A stretch of 64,000 bases of DNA, taken from NCBI RefSeq assembly GCF_024211275.1, contig NZ_JAMLDX010000004.1:248001-312000 (forward strand). Reading direction: 5' to 3'. Positions 43,582 to 51,509 of this stretch are shown here, one piece after another. The notes below the pieces were generated by a model that saw only the letters and a list, made by a program, of their open reading frames with translations, was not told the DNA's origin and ran no database searches. The translations under genes and the position numbers were made by a program. Origin of the DNA: Sphingomonas tagetis (GTDB lineage Bacteria > Pseudomonadota > Alphaproteobacteria > Sphingomonadales > Sphingomonadaceae). Positions within the stretch are counted from its first letter, which is position 1. Each line of letters begins with the position of its first letter.

Positions 43582-44990
43582 CGCACACCGATTATCCGCG
43601 CACGCTGTTCCAGAAAATCTGGGACCGGCACGTTGTTGCGCCAGCGGATGGCGACAACGTCGTTCTGTATATCGATCGCCACCTGGTTAACGAGGTAACG
43701 AGTCCGCAAGCCTTTGAGGGCCTGCGGATCGCGGGACGTACGGTGCGTCGCCCTGGAGCCACGATTGCGGTGGCCGACCACAACGTCCCGACCACCGACC
43801 GGGACCGACCCATCGCCGATTCTGACAGTCGAGCGCAAGTCGCCACGCTAGAGCGCAACGTTGCGGAATTTGGCGTGCCATATGTGCCGCTGCTAAGCCG
43901 GGCGCAGGGCATCGTTCACGTGATCGGGCCTGATCTCGGGCTTACACTTCCCGGCCTCACGATCGTCTGTGGCGACAGTCATACTTCTACTCATGGCGCG
44001 TTCGGCGCCCTGGCCTTCGGCATTGGCACCTCAGAAGTTGAGCACGTGCTGGCAACCCAGACGCTGATCCAGAGGCCGGCAAAGAACATGCTGGTGAAGG
44101 TGGCCGGCAAGTTGCCGAATGGTGTTACCGCGAAGGACCTGATCCTGGCGATCGTCGGGCGGATCGGTACGGCTGGCGCCAACGGGCACGTCATTGAATA
44201 TGCCGGCGAGGCGATCGACGCGCTGGACATGGCCGGGCGCATGACAGTGTGCAACATGTCGATCGAAGCCGGCGCGCGCGCGGGCATGATCGCGCCGGAC
44301 GAGGTCACGTTCGCTTACCTCAACGGACGTCCGATGGTACCGCACGGCGCTGCGTTCGAGCGAGCGAAGGCAGAGTGGCTTGCGCTGCGATCTGACGAGG
44401 GTGCCAGCTACGATCACCAAATCGATATCGACGCGGCCGATGTCGAACCGATGGTCACCTGGGGAACGAGCCCCGAGGCGGTCACATCGGTACGGGGCCG
44501 CGTGCCCGATCCCACGGCGCTTGGCCCCGATGCCAGGCGACAGGTCGAGCGCGCGCTCGACTATATGGGACTGCTGCCGGGATCCTCGCTAAAAGGATTG
44601 CCGATCGACGTCGTGTTCATCGGCAGCTGCACGAACAGTCGCATCGAGGATCTGCGATCGGCCGCTCAGATTGTCCGCGGACGACAGGTCGCCGGCGCGG
44701 TGCGTGCGCTCGTCGTCCCCGGGTCGGGCCAGGTCAAGGCTCAGGCGGAGGCAGAGGGATTGGACCGTATCTTCAAGGCGGCAGGCTTTGAATGGCGCGA
44801 GCCGGGCTGCTCGATGTGCCTCGGCATGAACCCTGACCGCTTGCGCCCGGGCGAGCGGTGCGCCTCGACCTCGAACCGGAACTTCGAGGGTCGGCAGGGG
44901 CCAGGGGGCCGAACTCACCTGATGTCCCCGGCGATGGCTGCCGCGGCAGCCCTTTTCGGCCACATCGTCGATGTCAGGGAGCTGCCCTGA
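43578..44990 (+). CDS. Aconitase-family hydratase, large subunit (LeuC-like)
   Basis: The 470-residue protein is of typical LeuC length. It has [23 protein letters not shown] [17 protein letters not shown], the cubane-cluster Cys in [29 protein letters not shown] and [11 protein letters not shown]. It uses a [4Fe-4S] cluster to add or remove water on a malate/maleate skeleton. In this operon it is unlikely to be the leucine enzyme, since no LeuA or LeuB is present. A hydratase for citraconate or a larger alkylmaleate is the simplest idea. The leuC label gives the family only. Confidence 0.9.
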   Translation: MTHTDYPRTLFQKIWDRHVVAPADGDNVVLYIDRHLVNEVTSPQAFEGLRIAGRTVRRPGATIAVADHNVPTTDRDRPIADSDSRAQVATLERNVAEFGVPYVPLLSRAQGIVHVIGPDLGLTLPGLTIVCGDSHTSTHGAFGALAFGIGTSEVEHVLATQTLIQRPAKNMLVKVAGKLPNGVTAKDLILAIVGRIGTAGANGHVIEYAGEAIDALDMAGRMTVCNMSIEAGARAGMIAPDEVTFAYLNGRPMVPHGAAFERAKAEWLALRSDEGASYDHQIDIDAADVEPMVTWGTSPEAVTSVRGRVPDPTALGPDARRQVERALDYMGLLPGSSLKGLPIDVVFIGSCTNSRIEDLRSAAQIVRGRQVAGAVRALVVPGSGQVKAQAEAEGLDRIFKAAGFEWREPGCSMCLGMNPDRLRPGERCASTSNRNFEGRQGPGGRTHLMSPAMAAAAALFGHIVDVRELP

Positions 44991-45619
44991 TGCAAATATT
45001 TACCACCCTGACGGCGGTAGCCGCAGCCTTGCCGGTCGCCAACATCGACACCGACAAGATCCTGTCCGGCGAGCATCTCAAGACCATCGGCCGGCACGGG
45101 CTCGGAACGAAACTGTTCTCCATGCTTCGCTATGACGAGCGGGGGGACGAGCGACCCGACTTCGTCCTCAACCGCGATCCATGGCGATCGGCGGGAATCC
45201 TGATTTCGCTAGAAAATTTCGGCTGCGGATCGAGCCGCGAGCATGCGCCATGGGCGCTGGCCGATTTCGGCCTGCGCTGCATAATCGCGCCGTCGTTTGC
45301 GGATATCTTCTATGCCAATTGCTTCAAGAACGGGATCCTACCTGTCGTGCTGGCGCGACGGGTGGTCGACGCGTTGATGCTGGATGCATCGGACGGTCGC
45401 CGCGCACGGATGCACATCGACTTGCCAGCCCAGACGATCACTCGATGGAATGGCGAGCAGATCGAGTTCGACATCGCACCGGATCGCAAGCAAGCGCTGT
45501 TGTTCGGGCGCGACGAGATCGCCGAAACGCTCGAAAAGGCTGCTGCGATCAGCTGCTGGGAGCAGGTTGCCTCGCTGATCGCAGTCGATATCCCGGTGGA
45601 CATCGGCGCGTACCCCTGA
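44990..45619 (+). CDS. Aconitase-family hydratase, small subunit (LeuD-like)
   Basis: The 209-residue swivel domain begins [20 protein letters not shown] and carries TDKILSGEHLK, ENFGCGSSREHAPWAL (substrate-binding loop) and FKNGILPVVL. It pairs with the large subunit encoded just upstream; the start ATG shares one base with that gene's stop (TGATG). The loop around residue 30 (LSGEHLKTIGRHG) decides substrate choice in this family and could be compared with LeuD and citraconate hydratases. Confidence 0.9.
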   Translation: MQIFTTLTAVAAALPVANIDTDKILSGEHLKTIGRHGLGTKLFSMLRYDERGDERPDFVLNRDPWRSAGILISLENFGCGSSREHAPWALADFGLRCIIAPSFADIFYANCFKNGILPVVLARRVVDALMLDASDGRRARMHIDLPAQTITRWNGEQIEFDIAPDRKQALLFGRDEIAETLEKAAAISCWEQVASLIAVDIPVDIGAYP

Positions 45620-45703
45620 CCCAAGAAGCCGCGACGGCCCCCGCGGCCAAGGACAGACGGCGAAGGGGCAATCCGCAAAGACGTGCGAGAGAGGATGAAT
45701 GTT

Positions 45704-46831
45704 ATGGCTGATCGGATCAGGGTTGGGCTTGTCGGTGCGAACCCCGACCCCGTTAAAAGCTGGGGCACGCGAGCGCATATTCCTGCCCTGAAGCATCTGC
45801 CCGACTACGAGCTGGTCGCGCTGTGCACATCCAACCCGGCGTCCGCGCGTGCGGCTGCAGAGCATTTCGCCGTGCCCCTGGCGTTCAGCGACCCGCGCGA
45901 GATGGCGGCGCACGGTTCGGTGGATCTGGTGGCGATCTCGGTGCGGACTCCGCTGCATCGATCGCTGGTTCAAGCGACCCTTGCGGAAGGCAAGCACGTC
46001 TATTGCGAATGGCCTCTCGGCGTCACGACCGAGGAGGCTTTGGCAACGCTGGCAGAGACCGAAGCCGCCGGTGTTCAGAGCGTCATCGGCCTGCAGGGTC
46101 GGTTCAACGAGACGCTTAATTATGCCGCCGACCTGATCGCCGGAGGCTTTGTCGGGAAGCTGACTGCGGTAACGATGGAGGTGGAGCAAGAGAATTTCGG
46201 TCCGGTCGAAACCAGCGCGAACGCCTATACGGCTGATGTCGCCAATGGGGCCAATCTGTTGCGCATCGCAACGGCGCAAGCGCTGTCCGGCATGTGTCAT
46301 GCCGTGGGCAACTTCGGCGAACTCTCGGCAACTGTTTCATGTCAGCATCAGCAGGCGCGGATCATCGAAACTGGAGAGATCATCCCGAAATCGTCGCCGG
46401 ATCAGATCATCATCAACGGAACGTTGGAGAACGGGGCCGTCGCGTCAGTGCATATCAAGGGGGGGGCCACACGCACCGCTGGCGTCCGGCTCGAGATCAA
46501 TGGCCGCGAGGGCGATCTCCTGCTGACTTCAGAAGGTGGTGCCAATGTGCACCGCGCGATCCTCCGCATGGCGGGGGGGCGCGACGGGCAGCTCGACCCA
46601 ATGGCATTGCCGGTTCGATATGCGCTCGAGCCCGCAGGACTGGGACCCGGCCCCGCGCTTGGCATTGCGCATCTGTATCGCGACTTCGCGACACATCTGC
46701 GCAGCGGTCAGCCATCGCCCTTGAACTTTCGCCATGCTGTCCGCTGGCAGCAACTGATCGACGCGATCCAGCTGGCGTCCGATACGGGGCAGCGTCAGAA
46801 TCTCGGCGTGCCTGCCGCCGTCTCCGCCTGA
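45704..46831 (+). CDS. Gfo/Idh/MocA-family oxidoreductase
   Basis: The 375-residue protein has an N-terminal Rossmann domain (IRVGLVGANPDPVKSWGTRA, unusual in its long loop) and EGKHVYCEWPLG, where the family expects EKP; here the Lys is Trp. This variant recalls Gal80-like members, which bind NAD(P) but may be regulatory. ATG 45704 stands 9 bases after GAGAGG; ATG 45695 is an alternative. It ends the CoA-transferase operon, 84 bases after the LeuD-like gene. Substrate unknown. Confidence 0.85.
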   Translation: MADRIRVGLVGANPDPVKSWGTRAHIPALKHLPDYELVALCTSNPASARAAAEHFAVPLAFSDPREMAAHGSVDLVAISVRTPLHRSLVQATLAEGKHVYCEWPLGVTTEEALATLAETEAAGVQSVIGLQGRFNETLNYAADLIAGGFVGKLTAVTMEVEQENFGPVETSANAYTADVANGANLLRIATAQALSGMCHAVGNFGELSATVSCQHQQARIIETGEIIPKSSPDQIIINGTLENGAVASVHIKGGATRTAGVRLEINGREGDLLLTSEGGANVHRAILRMAGGRDGQLDPMALPVRYALEPAGLGPGPALGIAHLYRDFATHLRSGQPSPLNFRHAVRWQQLIDAIQLASDTGQRQNLGVPAAVSA

Positions 46832-46846
46832 TCGATCGCCGGGTGG

Positions 46847-46870
46847 ACATTCACCCGGCGGTCTTCATGC
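46847..46870. terminator. Hairpin between convergent Gfo/Idh and SDR genes
   Basis: Arms CGCCGGGTG and CACCCGGCG pair perfectly around a 6-base loop; it overlaps the last codons of the SDR gene. Confidence 0.55.
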
Positions 46871-47704
46871 CTGATAAGCACCCGCTTCCAGCAACCTGTT
46901 CGAAGACAGGTCGGCACCATTGTGGGCCGTGACGAAGCCTGCCGACAGGCCTCCGTCAACCGGCAGGATGGTGCCCGTCACGAATGTCATCGCATCGGTG
47001 AGGAAGACGATCGCCACGCTGGCGATCTCTTCCGCCCGAGCCATGCGCCCCATCGGCGTACGGTCGGCAACGACCCCGTCCACAAACGCCGCTGGAACAT
47101 TGCGACGTAGCATTGGCGTATCGACAAAGGTCGGCGCGATGCAATTCACCCGAACGCCATGACGGCCCCATTCGAGCGCCAGATTCTTGGTCATGCCGGT
47201 GACCGCGAATTTCGATGTGACATAATGAGTCCGGCCTGGCTGTCCGCCAAGCCCGTCGATCGAGCCGATCGCAACGATCGAGCCTTGCCCGCGTGCGATC
47301 ATGCGGGCGCCAAACTCGCGACAGCATAGAAACATGCCGATCACGTTCACGGACATGACGTTGACAAACTCGTCTTCCGGCAGATGCTCTGACTTGCCAG
47401 CGCCGGAAATGCCAGCCGAGGCGATGATGCCGAAGACCGGCCCCAATTTGCTTTCAATTTCGTCGGCCGCCTTCTTCAGCGCTCCGGCATCGCGGATATC
47501 GACGGCGATGCCCAGAAGCCGCGAGGCTCTCTGGGCATCCTCATCGGCAAGATCGCTCAGGGCCCGGTCGATCTGTTCCCGCTGCAGGTCGAGGATGGCC
47601 ACTTTCGCGCCATCCGCGAGCAGCGCCTTCACTGCGGCCAGGCCGATGCCGGACGCGCCGCCAGTCACGCAGACGACCTTGCTGCCAAGTCCATAGTCCT
47701 GCAT
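46865..47704 (-). CDS. Short-chain dehydrogenase/reductase
   Basis: The 279-residue classical SDR has TGGASGIG at residues 15-22, the NNAG-like ASAGISGAG segment, the active-site Ser in AIGSIDG and YVTSK (Tyr and Lys). It likely oxidises a cis-diol or alcohol made by the Rieske enzyme or downstream steps. It is divergent from the VOC gene and shares box 5 with it. The C-terminal tail after VDGG is about 25 residues longer than typical. Confidence 0.88.
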   Translation of the reverse strand: MQDYGLGSKVVCVTGGASGIGLAAVKALLADGAKVAILDLQREQIDRALSDLADEDAQRASRLLGIAVDIRDAGALKKAADEIESKLGPVFGIIASAGISGAGKSEHLPEDEFVNVMSVNVIGMFLCCREFGARMIARGQGSIVAIGSIDGLGGQPGRTHYVTSKFAVTGMTKNLALEWGRHGVRVNCIAPTFVDTPMLRRNVPAAFVDGVVADRTPMGRMARAEEIASVAIVFLTDAMTFVTGTILPVDGGLSAGFVTAHNGADLSSNRLLEAGAYQA

Positions 47705-47805
47705 TCGTCAGTTCCTCTCAGTCGCGCCGGTCATCGGGGCACACATACGGTCTTCGACCTTTCAGGATCGTGGCTCTGCTTAGCCGTGCTTACCAACGCC
47801 GACCC

Positions 47806-47823
47806 GTCCCTTCTGAAAGGGAC
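47806..47823. promoter_or_regulatory. Cluster 2 box 5, GTCCCTTCTGAAAGGGAC
   Basis: A perfect dyad in which 14 of the 18 bases pair, the best of the six. It lies 47 bases before the VOC start and 102 from the divergent SDR start. Confidence 0.75.
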
Positions 47824-47869
47824 AGGCACCTTTCCCCACCCAATGTAAAGTGCAGGGAGCGGTAAAGCC

Positions 47870-48526
47870 ATGACCATTCAGGAGAAGATGATGGAGCGCG
47901 AAGCTGGACAGGGACCTGCGCCCGGGGGGCTCGCCAAGCCGGAGAACCCCGGCCTAACTCCCGTCATGCTTAATCATGCGGCATGGGTGACGCACGACGT
48001 CGAGGCGACCGCCGACTTCTATACGCGCGTCATGGGGATGGAACTCGCCAGCACCGTCTATGACGATTCGGTACCATCGACGGGCGATGCTTTTCCCTAT
48101 TTCCACATCTTCTTCAGGATGCAGGACGGATCGACCATCGCCTTCTTCGAAGCGCCCGACCTGCCGCGCCGCCCAGAGGTCACGCATCCCGCATACGACA
48201 TCTTCGATCATATCGCTTTGGAAGCCACCAATCGCGAAGAAGTCGATCGCTGGCATGACTGGCTGGTGAAGAACGAGATCGACGTCGTAGGACCGACCGA
48301 TCACAAGGGTTTGATCTACAGCATCTACTTTCACGACCCCAACGGCATGCGCCTGGAGATCACCACGCCGATCGATTCGGACTGGAACAAGCATACCGAA
48401 CAAGGGCGCAAGGACCTCAAGCTGTGGTGCGATGCCAAGAATCAGGCCGCCGCGGAGAACCGGAATGTGGCAACCGCACTGGTCGAGTTGATCCGCGATC
48501 AACGCAAGCGGTATGAAGCGACCTGA
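47870..48526 (+). CDS. VOC-superfamily metal-dependent protein
   Basis: The 218-residue protein has two VOC half-modules. Candidate metal ligands are His36 (LNHAAWVTHDVEA), His114 (DIFDHIALE) and Glu163 (MRLEITTP), the 2-His-1-carboxylate pattern of extradiol dioxygenases and glyoxalases. GCAGGGAG lies before the ATG. The paralogue at the left window edge is about 70% identical over its visible part. The start of the NIPSNAP gene overlaps its final region closely. Reaction unknown; a ring-cleaving dioxygenase is the most attractive idea because no other ring-cleavage enzyme is found in cluster 2. Confidence 0.87.
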   Translation: MTIQEKMMEREAGQGPAPGGLAKPENPGLTPVMLNHAAWVTHDVEATADFYTRVMGMELASTVYDDSVPSTGDAFPYFHIFFRMQDGSTIAFFEAPDLPRRPEVTHPAYDIFDHIALEATNREEVDRWHDWLVKNEIDVVGPTDHKGLIYSIYFHDPNGMRLEITTPIDSDWNKHTEQGRKDLKLWCDAKNQAAAENRNVATALVELIRDQRKRYEAT

Positions 48527-48575
48527 GCACGTCGGACCCAATGGGAAACGGACGCCTGACGGAAGGACGCTGACG

Positions 48576-49280
48576 ATGCTGTACGAACTTCGCCTCTACA
48601 CCGTGGTCGCCGGCCGCATGGAGGACAACCACGATCGGTTCCAGGATCATATGCCAGGCCTGATGGCGCGGCACGGCATCTCGAATGTGGGCCGCTGGAC
48701 CGCCACGGCTGGCCCGAATGCGCCGATGTTCGTCTATATGATGGTCTATCCGGACATGACCGCGCGGGAAGCGCAGTGGACTTCATTCTATGGTGACGAT
48801 GAATGGTGGGCAGTGCGCGCCGCGACCAACGCCGGTTCGCAGATGGTCGAGCGTTTCGACCTGTTCTTCCTCAAGTCAAACCCGTGCTGGACCGCGCCGG
48901 CCTATCCTGCGGGCACACGAAGTGGCGGCGTTCATGAACTCATCTTCACCGAGGTGGCGTTGGGCCATGGCGCGGATGCCAACGCCTTCCTCACCGACAC
49001 GCTACTACCGCTCTACGAGCGGGAAGGCGCCACGCCGCTGATGGTTGCGGACTTCATGTCAGGGCCAGCGATGCCGCGCATCGCAATGATCGTCGCCTGG
49101 CCTGACGAGAATCGGCGGCATGCTGGCCGCCGTGCAATCGATTCCGATCCGGGCCTTCGTGCCGCTCAGCGCGACGAGCGCGAACGGCTGAACCGTACGG
49201 CTTTGGGCCGCACCGACGTCTATGTGCTCGAACCGACCGCGTTCGACCTGCCATTGGCGTCGCTAAGTTTCGAGGGCTGA
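48576..49280 (+). CDS. NIPSNAP-family protein
   Basis: The 234-residue protein is built of two ferredoxin-like (dimeric alpha/beta barrel) repeats: MLYELRLYTVVAGRMEDNHD begins the first and VHELIFTEVALGHGADANAF the second. GGAAGGA precedes the ATG at 48576; the in-frame extension into the VOC gene is rejected. NIPSNAP proteins occur beside catabolic oxygenases; their reaction is mostly unknown. It probably handles a labile intermediate made by the VOC protein, which is inference from the tandem order. Confidence 0.85.
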   Translation: MLYELRLYTVVAGRMEDNHDRFQDHMPGLMARHGISNVGRWTATAGPNAPMFVYMMVYPDMTAREAQWTSFYGDDEWWAVRAATNAGSQMVERFDLFFLKSNPCWTAPAYPAGTRSGGVHELIFTEVALGHGADANAFLTDTLLPLYEREGATPLMVADFMSGPAMPRIAMIVAWPDENRRHAGRRAIDSDPGLRAAQRDERERLNRTALGRTDVYVLEPTAFDLPLASLSFEG

Positions 49281-49290
49281 ACCGCCCCGG

Positions 49291-50178
49291 TCAATGCGCC
49301 GAGGAATTGCCTGGCGGGGCGGGAAAGCTCTCCAGCCGCGCTTCCCAGTGCGCCCGATTTGCCCGGCTGGCGCTCCATTCGGCGACGTACCACAATAACA
49401 GCTCACGCTGGCTGCCGATCGACAGGCGCTGATACGCCCGCTTGCGATAAGTCATCACCGTTTCCTCGCCGACGCCGATGTCGAGGGCGATGCCAGCCGT
49501 TGAGATACCGTAGAGGATGCGCGCGCAGACTTCGGCTTCGCGCCGCGGCAGCTTAACCGATGCGTTTTCGAGCGTCGTCTGGATTTCGGGGAGTGAGGTG
49601 AGAGCCACCGAAAGATCGGGGCGCGCCTCGACCATTCCGGCATGTTTGCTCAATATGGCGACGAGCGTCGCTGACAGCGCCTCAAGCTCGGCAATTTCCT
49701 TTGCCGTCGCGACGCCCCGTTCCTCCGGGCGCAGGATACTGAGGCCGATAGCGCTGTTGTTCGTCGCCCCGCATAGCAGGAAACGCTCGCGAATGCGCGT
49801 GCGGCCGTAGATTTGGTTGCGGAAGTCGCTATCGGGCATCGCGCTGACGTCGCCGCGATGCAGGCTGACGCCGTTGCTGCCGACGTCCCGTATCGCCTGG
49901 TTCATCATGGTGTCCCAGCGCCAGAACGCACCGGCCACGTATCGGGAGAATTGCCGATGTGCGGTATCCGTGCCATCCCGGCTCACGGCAACGACCTCGC
50001 ATGGGCTCTGGTTGCTGAACCGGAACAGCGTGCAATGTTCGGCGCCGCATGTGGCGTTGAGGAAGTTAAGCAATTCCTGCCCGAAGCTATCGTTGCCCAA
50101 CGAGCAAATGACGCCGGGCAGCTGACGCAGGACGACGCTGGAGGCATCTCTTTCCCTTGGGGGATTTTGGGCACGCAT
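49291..50178 (-). CDS. LuxR-family regulator, probable master regulator of cluster 2
   Basis: The 295-residue protein has a C-terminal GerE helix-turn-helix (RREAEVCARILYGISTAG, then EETVMTYRKRAYQRLSI). The N-terminal domain resembles that of the paralogue at 459-1265 (CGAEHC, RTRIRERFLLC). The start at 50178 follows GGAGAG. A perfect GTCCC-N8-GGGAC box lies 37 bases upstream of its own start and five more lie at the other cluster 2 promoters. A dimeric LuxR protein is therefore the natural reader of these dyads. Confidence 0.9.
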   Translation of the reverse strand: MRAQNPPRERDASSVVLRQLPGVICSLGNDSFGQELLNFLNATCGAEHCTLFRFSNQSPCEVVAVSRDGTDTAHRQFSRYVAGAFWRWDTMMNQAIRDVGSNGVSLHRGDVSAMPDSDFRNQIYGRTRIRERFLLCGATNNSAIGLSILRPEERGVATAKEIAELEALSATLVAILSKHAGMVEARPDLSVALTSLPEIQTTLENASVKLPRREAEVCARILYGISTAGIALDIGVGEETVMTYRKRAYQRLSIGSQRELLLWYVAEWSASRANRAHWEARLESFPAPPGNSSAH

Positions 50179-50214
50179 CGGACAACTCTCCTGCAATCGG
50201 CCGCAATCTCCGGC

Positions 50215-50232
50215 GTCCCGTCGGACGGGGAC
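50215..50232. promoter_or_regulatory. Cluster 2 box 6, GTCCCGTCGGACGGGGAC
   Basis: A perfect dyad between the divergent luxR-type gene (37 bases) and the alpha/beta hydrolase (99 bases). Confidence 0.72.
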
Positions 50233-50330
50233 ACAGGGTGCAACCTGCTCTCTCTACAAGATAGCGCCAGGTCGGGGTGATGCTCAAGGAGAATCGCGGT
50301 CGACCTTGGACGCGGGGACGAGGATATACG

Positions 50331-51509
50331 ATGCAGTCCACACACGAACTGACGTTTGAATGGGTGCATCTTTCCTACAAGGAGAATGCCGCGTTCGTGG
50401 AAACCTATGGCTTTTCCGGTAACCAGAGCGCGGTCAACCTGGAGGGCGTTCTGATCCGTCCATCAGGCAAGCCGTCCAGAACGCTGCTGGTCTTCATGCA
50501 CCCAGCCTCGACGCTTCAGCTCCTGCCGATCCCGCGCGCCGCGGCGCGAGCTGGCGCGCATGTGTTGTGCGCGGGCAGCCGTTATGCGCGCAACGACACG
50601 GCAGCCATCCTCGAAAAGGTCTTGCTCGATCTGGGCGCCTATATCCGCCACGCCAAACACGTATGGGGCTATGAACGGATCGTGCTGGTCGGCTGGTCAG
50701 GCGGCGGTTCGCTCGCGATGTTCTATCAAGCGCAGGCCGAACGACCGACGATCACCCACACCCCGGCTGGCGATCCGGTCGACATCGTCGGCAGCGGCCT
50801 CATTCCCGCCGATGCCGTCATCTTCCAAGCGGCGCATATCTCGCGAGCACGATTGTTGCTGGATATCATCGACCCGTCGGTGCGCGATGAGCTGCGCCCG
50901 GACGATCGCGATGCCGACCTGGACATCTATGGCCCCGCCAATCCGCATCGGCCGCCTTACTCGGGAGCCTATATTGGATGCTATCGCGCGGCGCAGTTGG
51001 CCCGGATGAGGCGTATCACTGCGAACGTGAAATCTACGTTGACCACGCTGCGCGACCAGGGCACCGCCGAAGTGGAGCGCGGCTTCGTCACACACCGCAC
51101 GCTAGCCGACCCGCGCTTCCTCGACGGTGCGCTCGATCCTAATGATCGGCAGATCGGGTGGTGCTATCTGGGCAATCCGGAGACCGTCAATGCCGGTCCG
51201 GTCGGACTGGCGCGCTTCTCGACGCTCCGGGCTTGGCTCTCGCAATGGTCGATCGACGATAGCAACGCCGATGGCGAGGCCTGTGCCGCGCGGATCGGCG
51301 CGCCGCTGCTGGCGATCGAGAACAGTGCGGACGACGCGGTGCCTACCTATCATACGCAGACGGTCTTCAAGGCTGCTGCCAGCCGAGACAAGACATACGA
51401 GATCATGCCCGGCGCGACCCATTATTATGCGGGTCAGCCCGAGCTGCTCGATCGCGTCACCGCACTTACACTCACATGGCTGCAGGAACGGGACCTGATC
51501 GAAGCATGA
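50331..51509 (+). CDS. Alpha/beta hydrolase
   Basis: The 392-residue protein has the nucleophile elbow GWSGGG in VLVGWSGGGSLAMFYQAQ, a likely acid in ENSADDAVP and the His in PGATHYYAGQPELL. ATG 50331 follows GAGGAT. A lid insertion of about 130 residues sits between the elbow and the acid. It overlaps the acyl-CoA ligase start (ATGA), so it probably releases the acid the ligase activates. A C-C bond hydrolase role (meta-cleavage type) is possible if the VOC protein is a ring-cleaving dioxygenase. Confidence 0.85.
   Translation: MQSTHELTFEWVHLSYKENAAFVETYGFSGNQSAVNLEGVLIRPSGKPSRTLLVFMHPASTLQLLPIPRAAARAGAHVLCAGSRYARNDTAAILEKVLLDLGAYIRHAKHVWGYERIVLVGWSGGGSLAMFYQAQAERPTITHTPAGDPVDIVGSGLIPADAVIFQAAHISRARLLLDIIDPSVRDELRPDDRDADLDIYGPANPHRPPYSGAYIGCYRAAQLARMRRITANVKSTLTTLRDQGTAEVERGFVTHRTLADPRFLDGALDPNDRQIGWCYLGNPETVNAGPVGLARFSTLRAWLSQWSIDDSNADGEACAARIGAPLLAIENSADDAVPTYHTQTVFKAAASRDKTYEIMPGATHYYAGQPELLDRVTALTLTWLQERDLIEA

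Noticed and set aside
43578..45619. Leucine biosynthesis leuCD
   Set aside because: Subunits are of the right family, but the operon has a CoA-transferase and an HMG-lyase-like enzyme and no leuA or leuB, so a catabolic hydratase is more likely.
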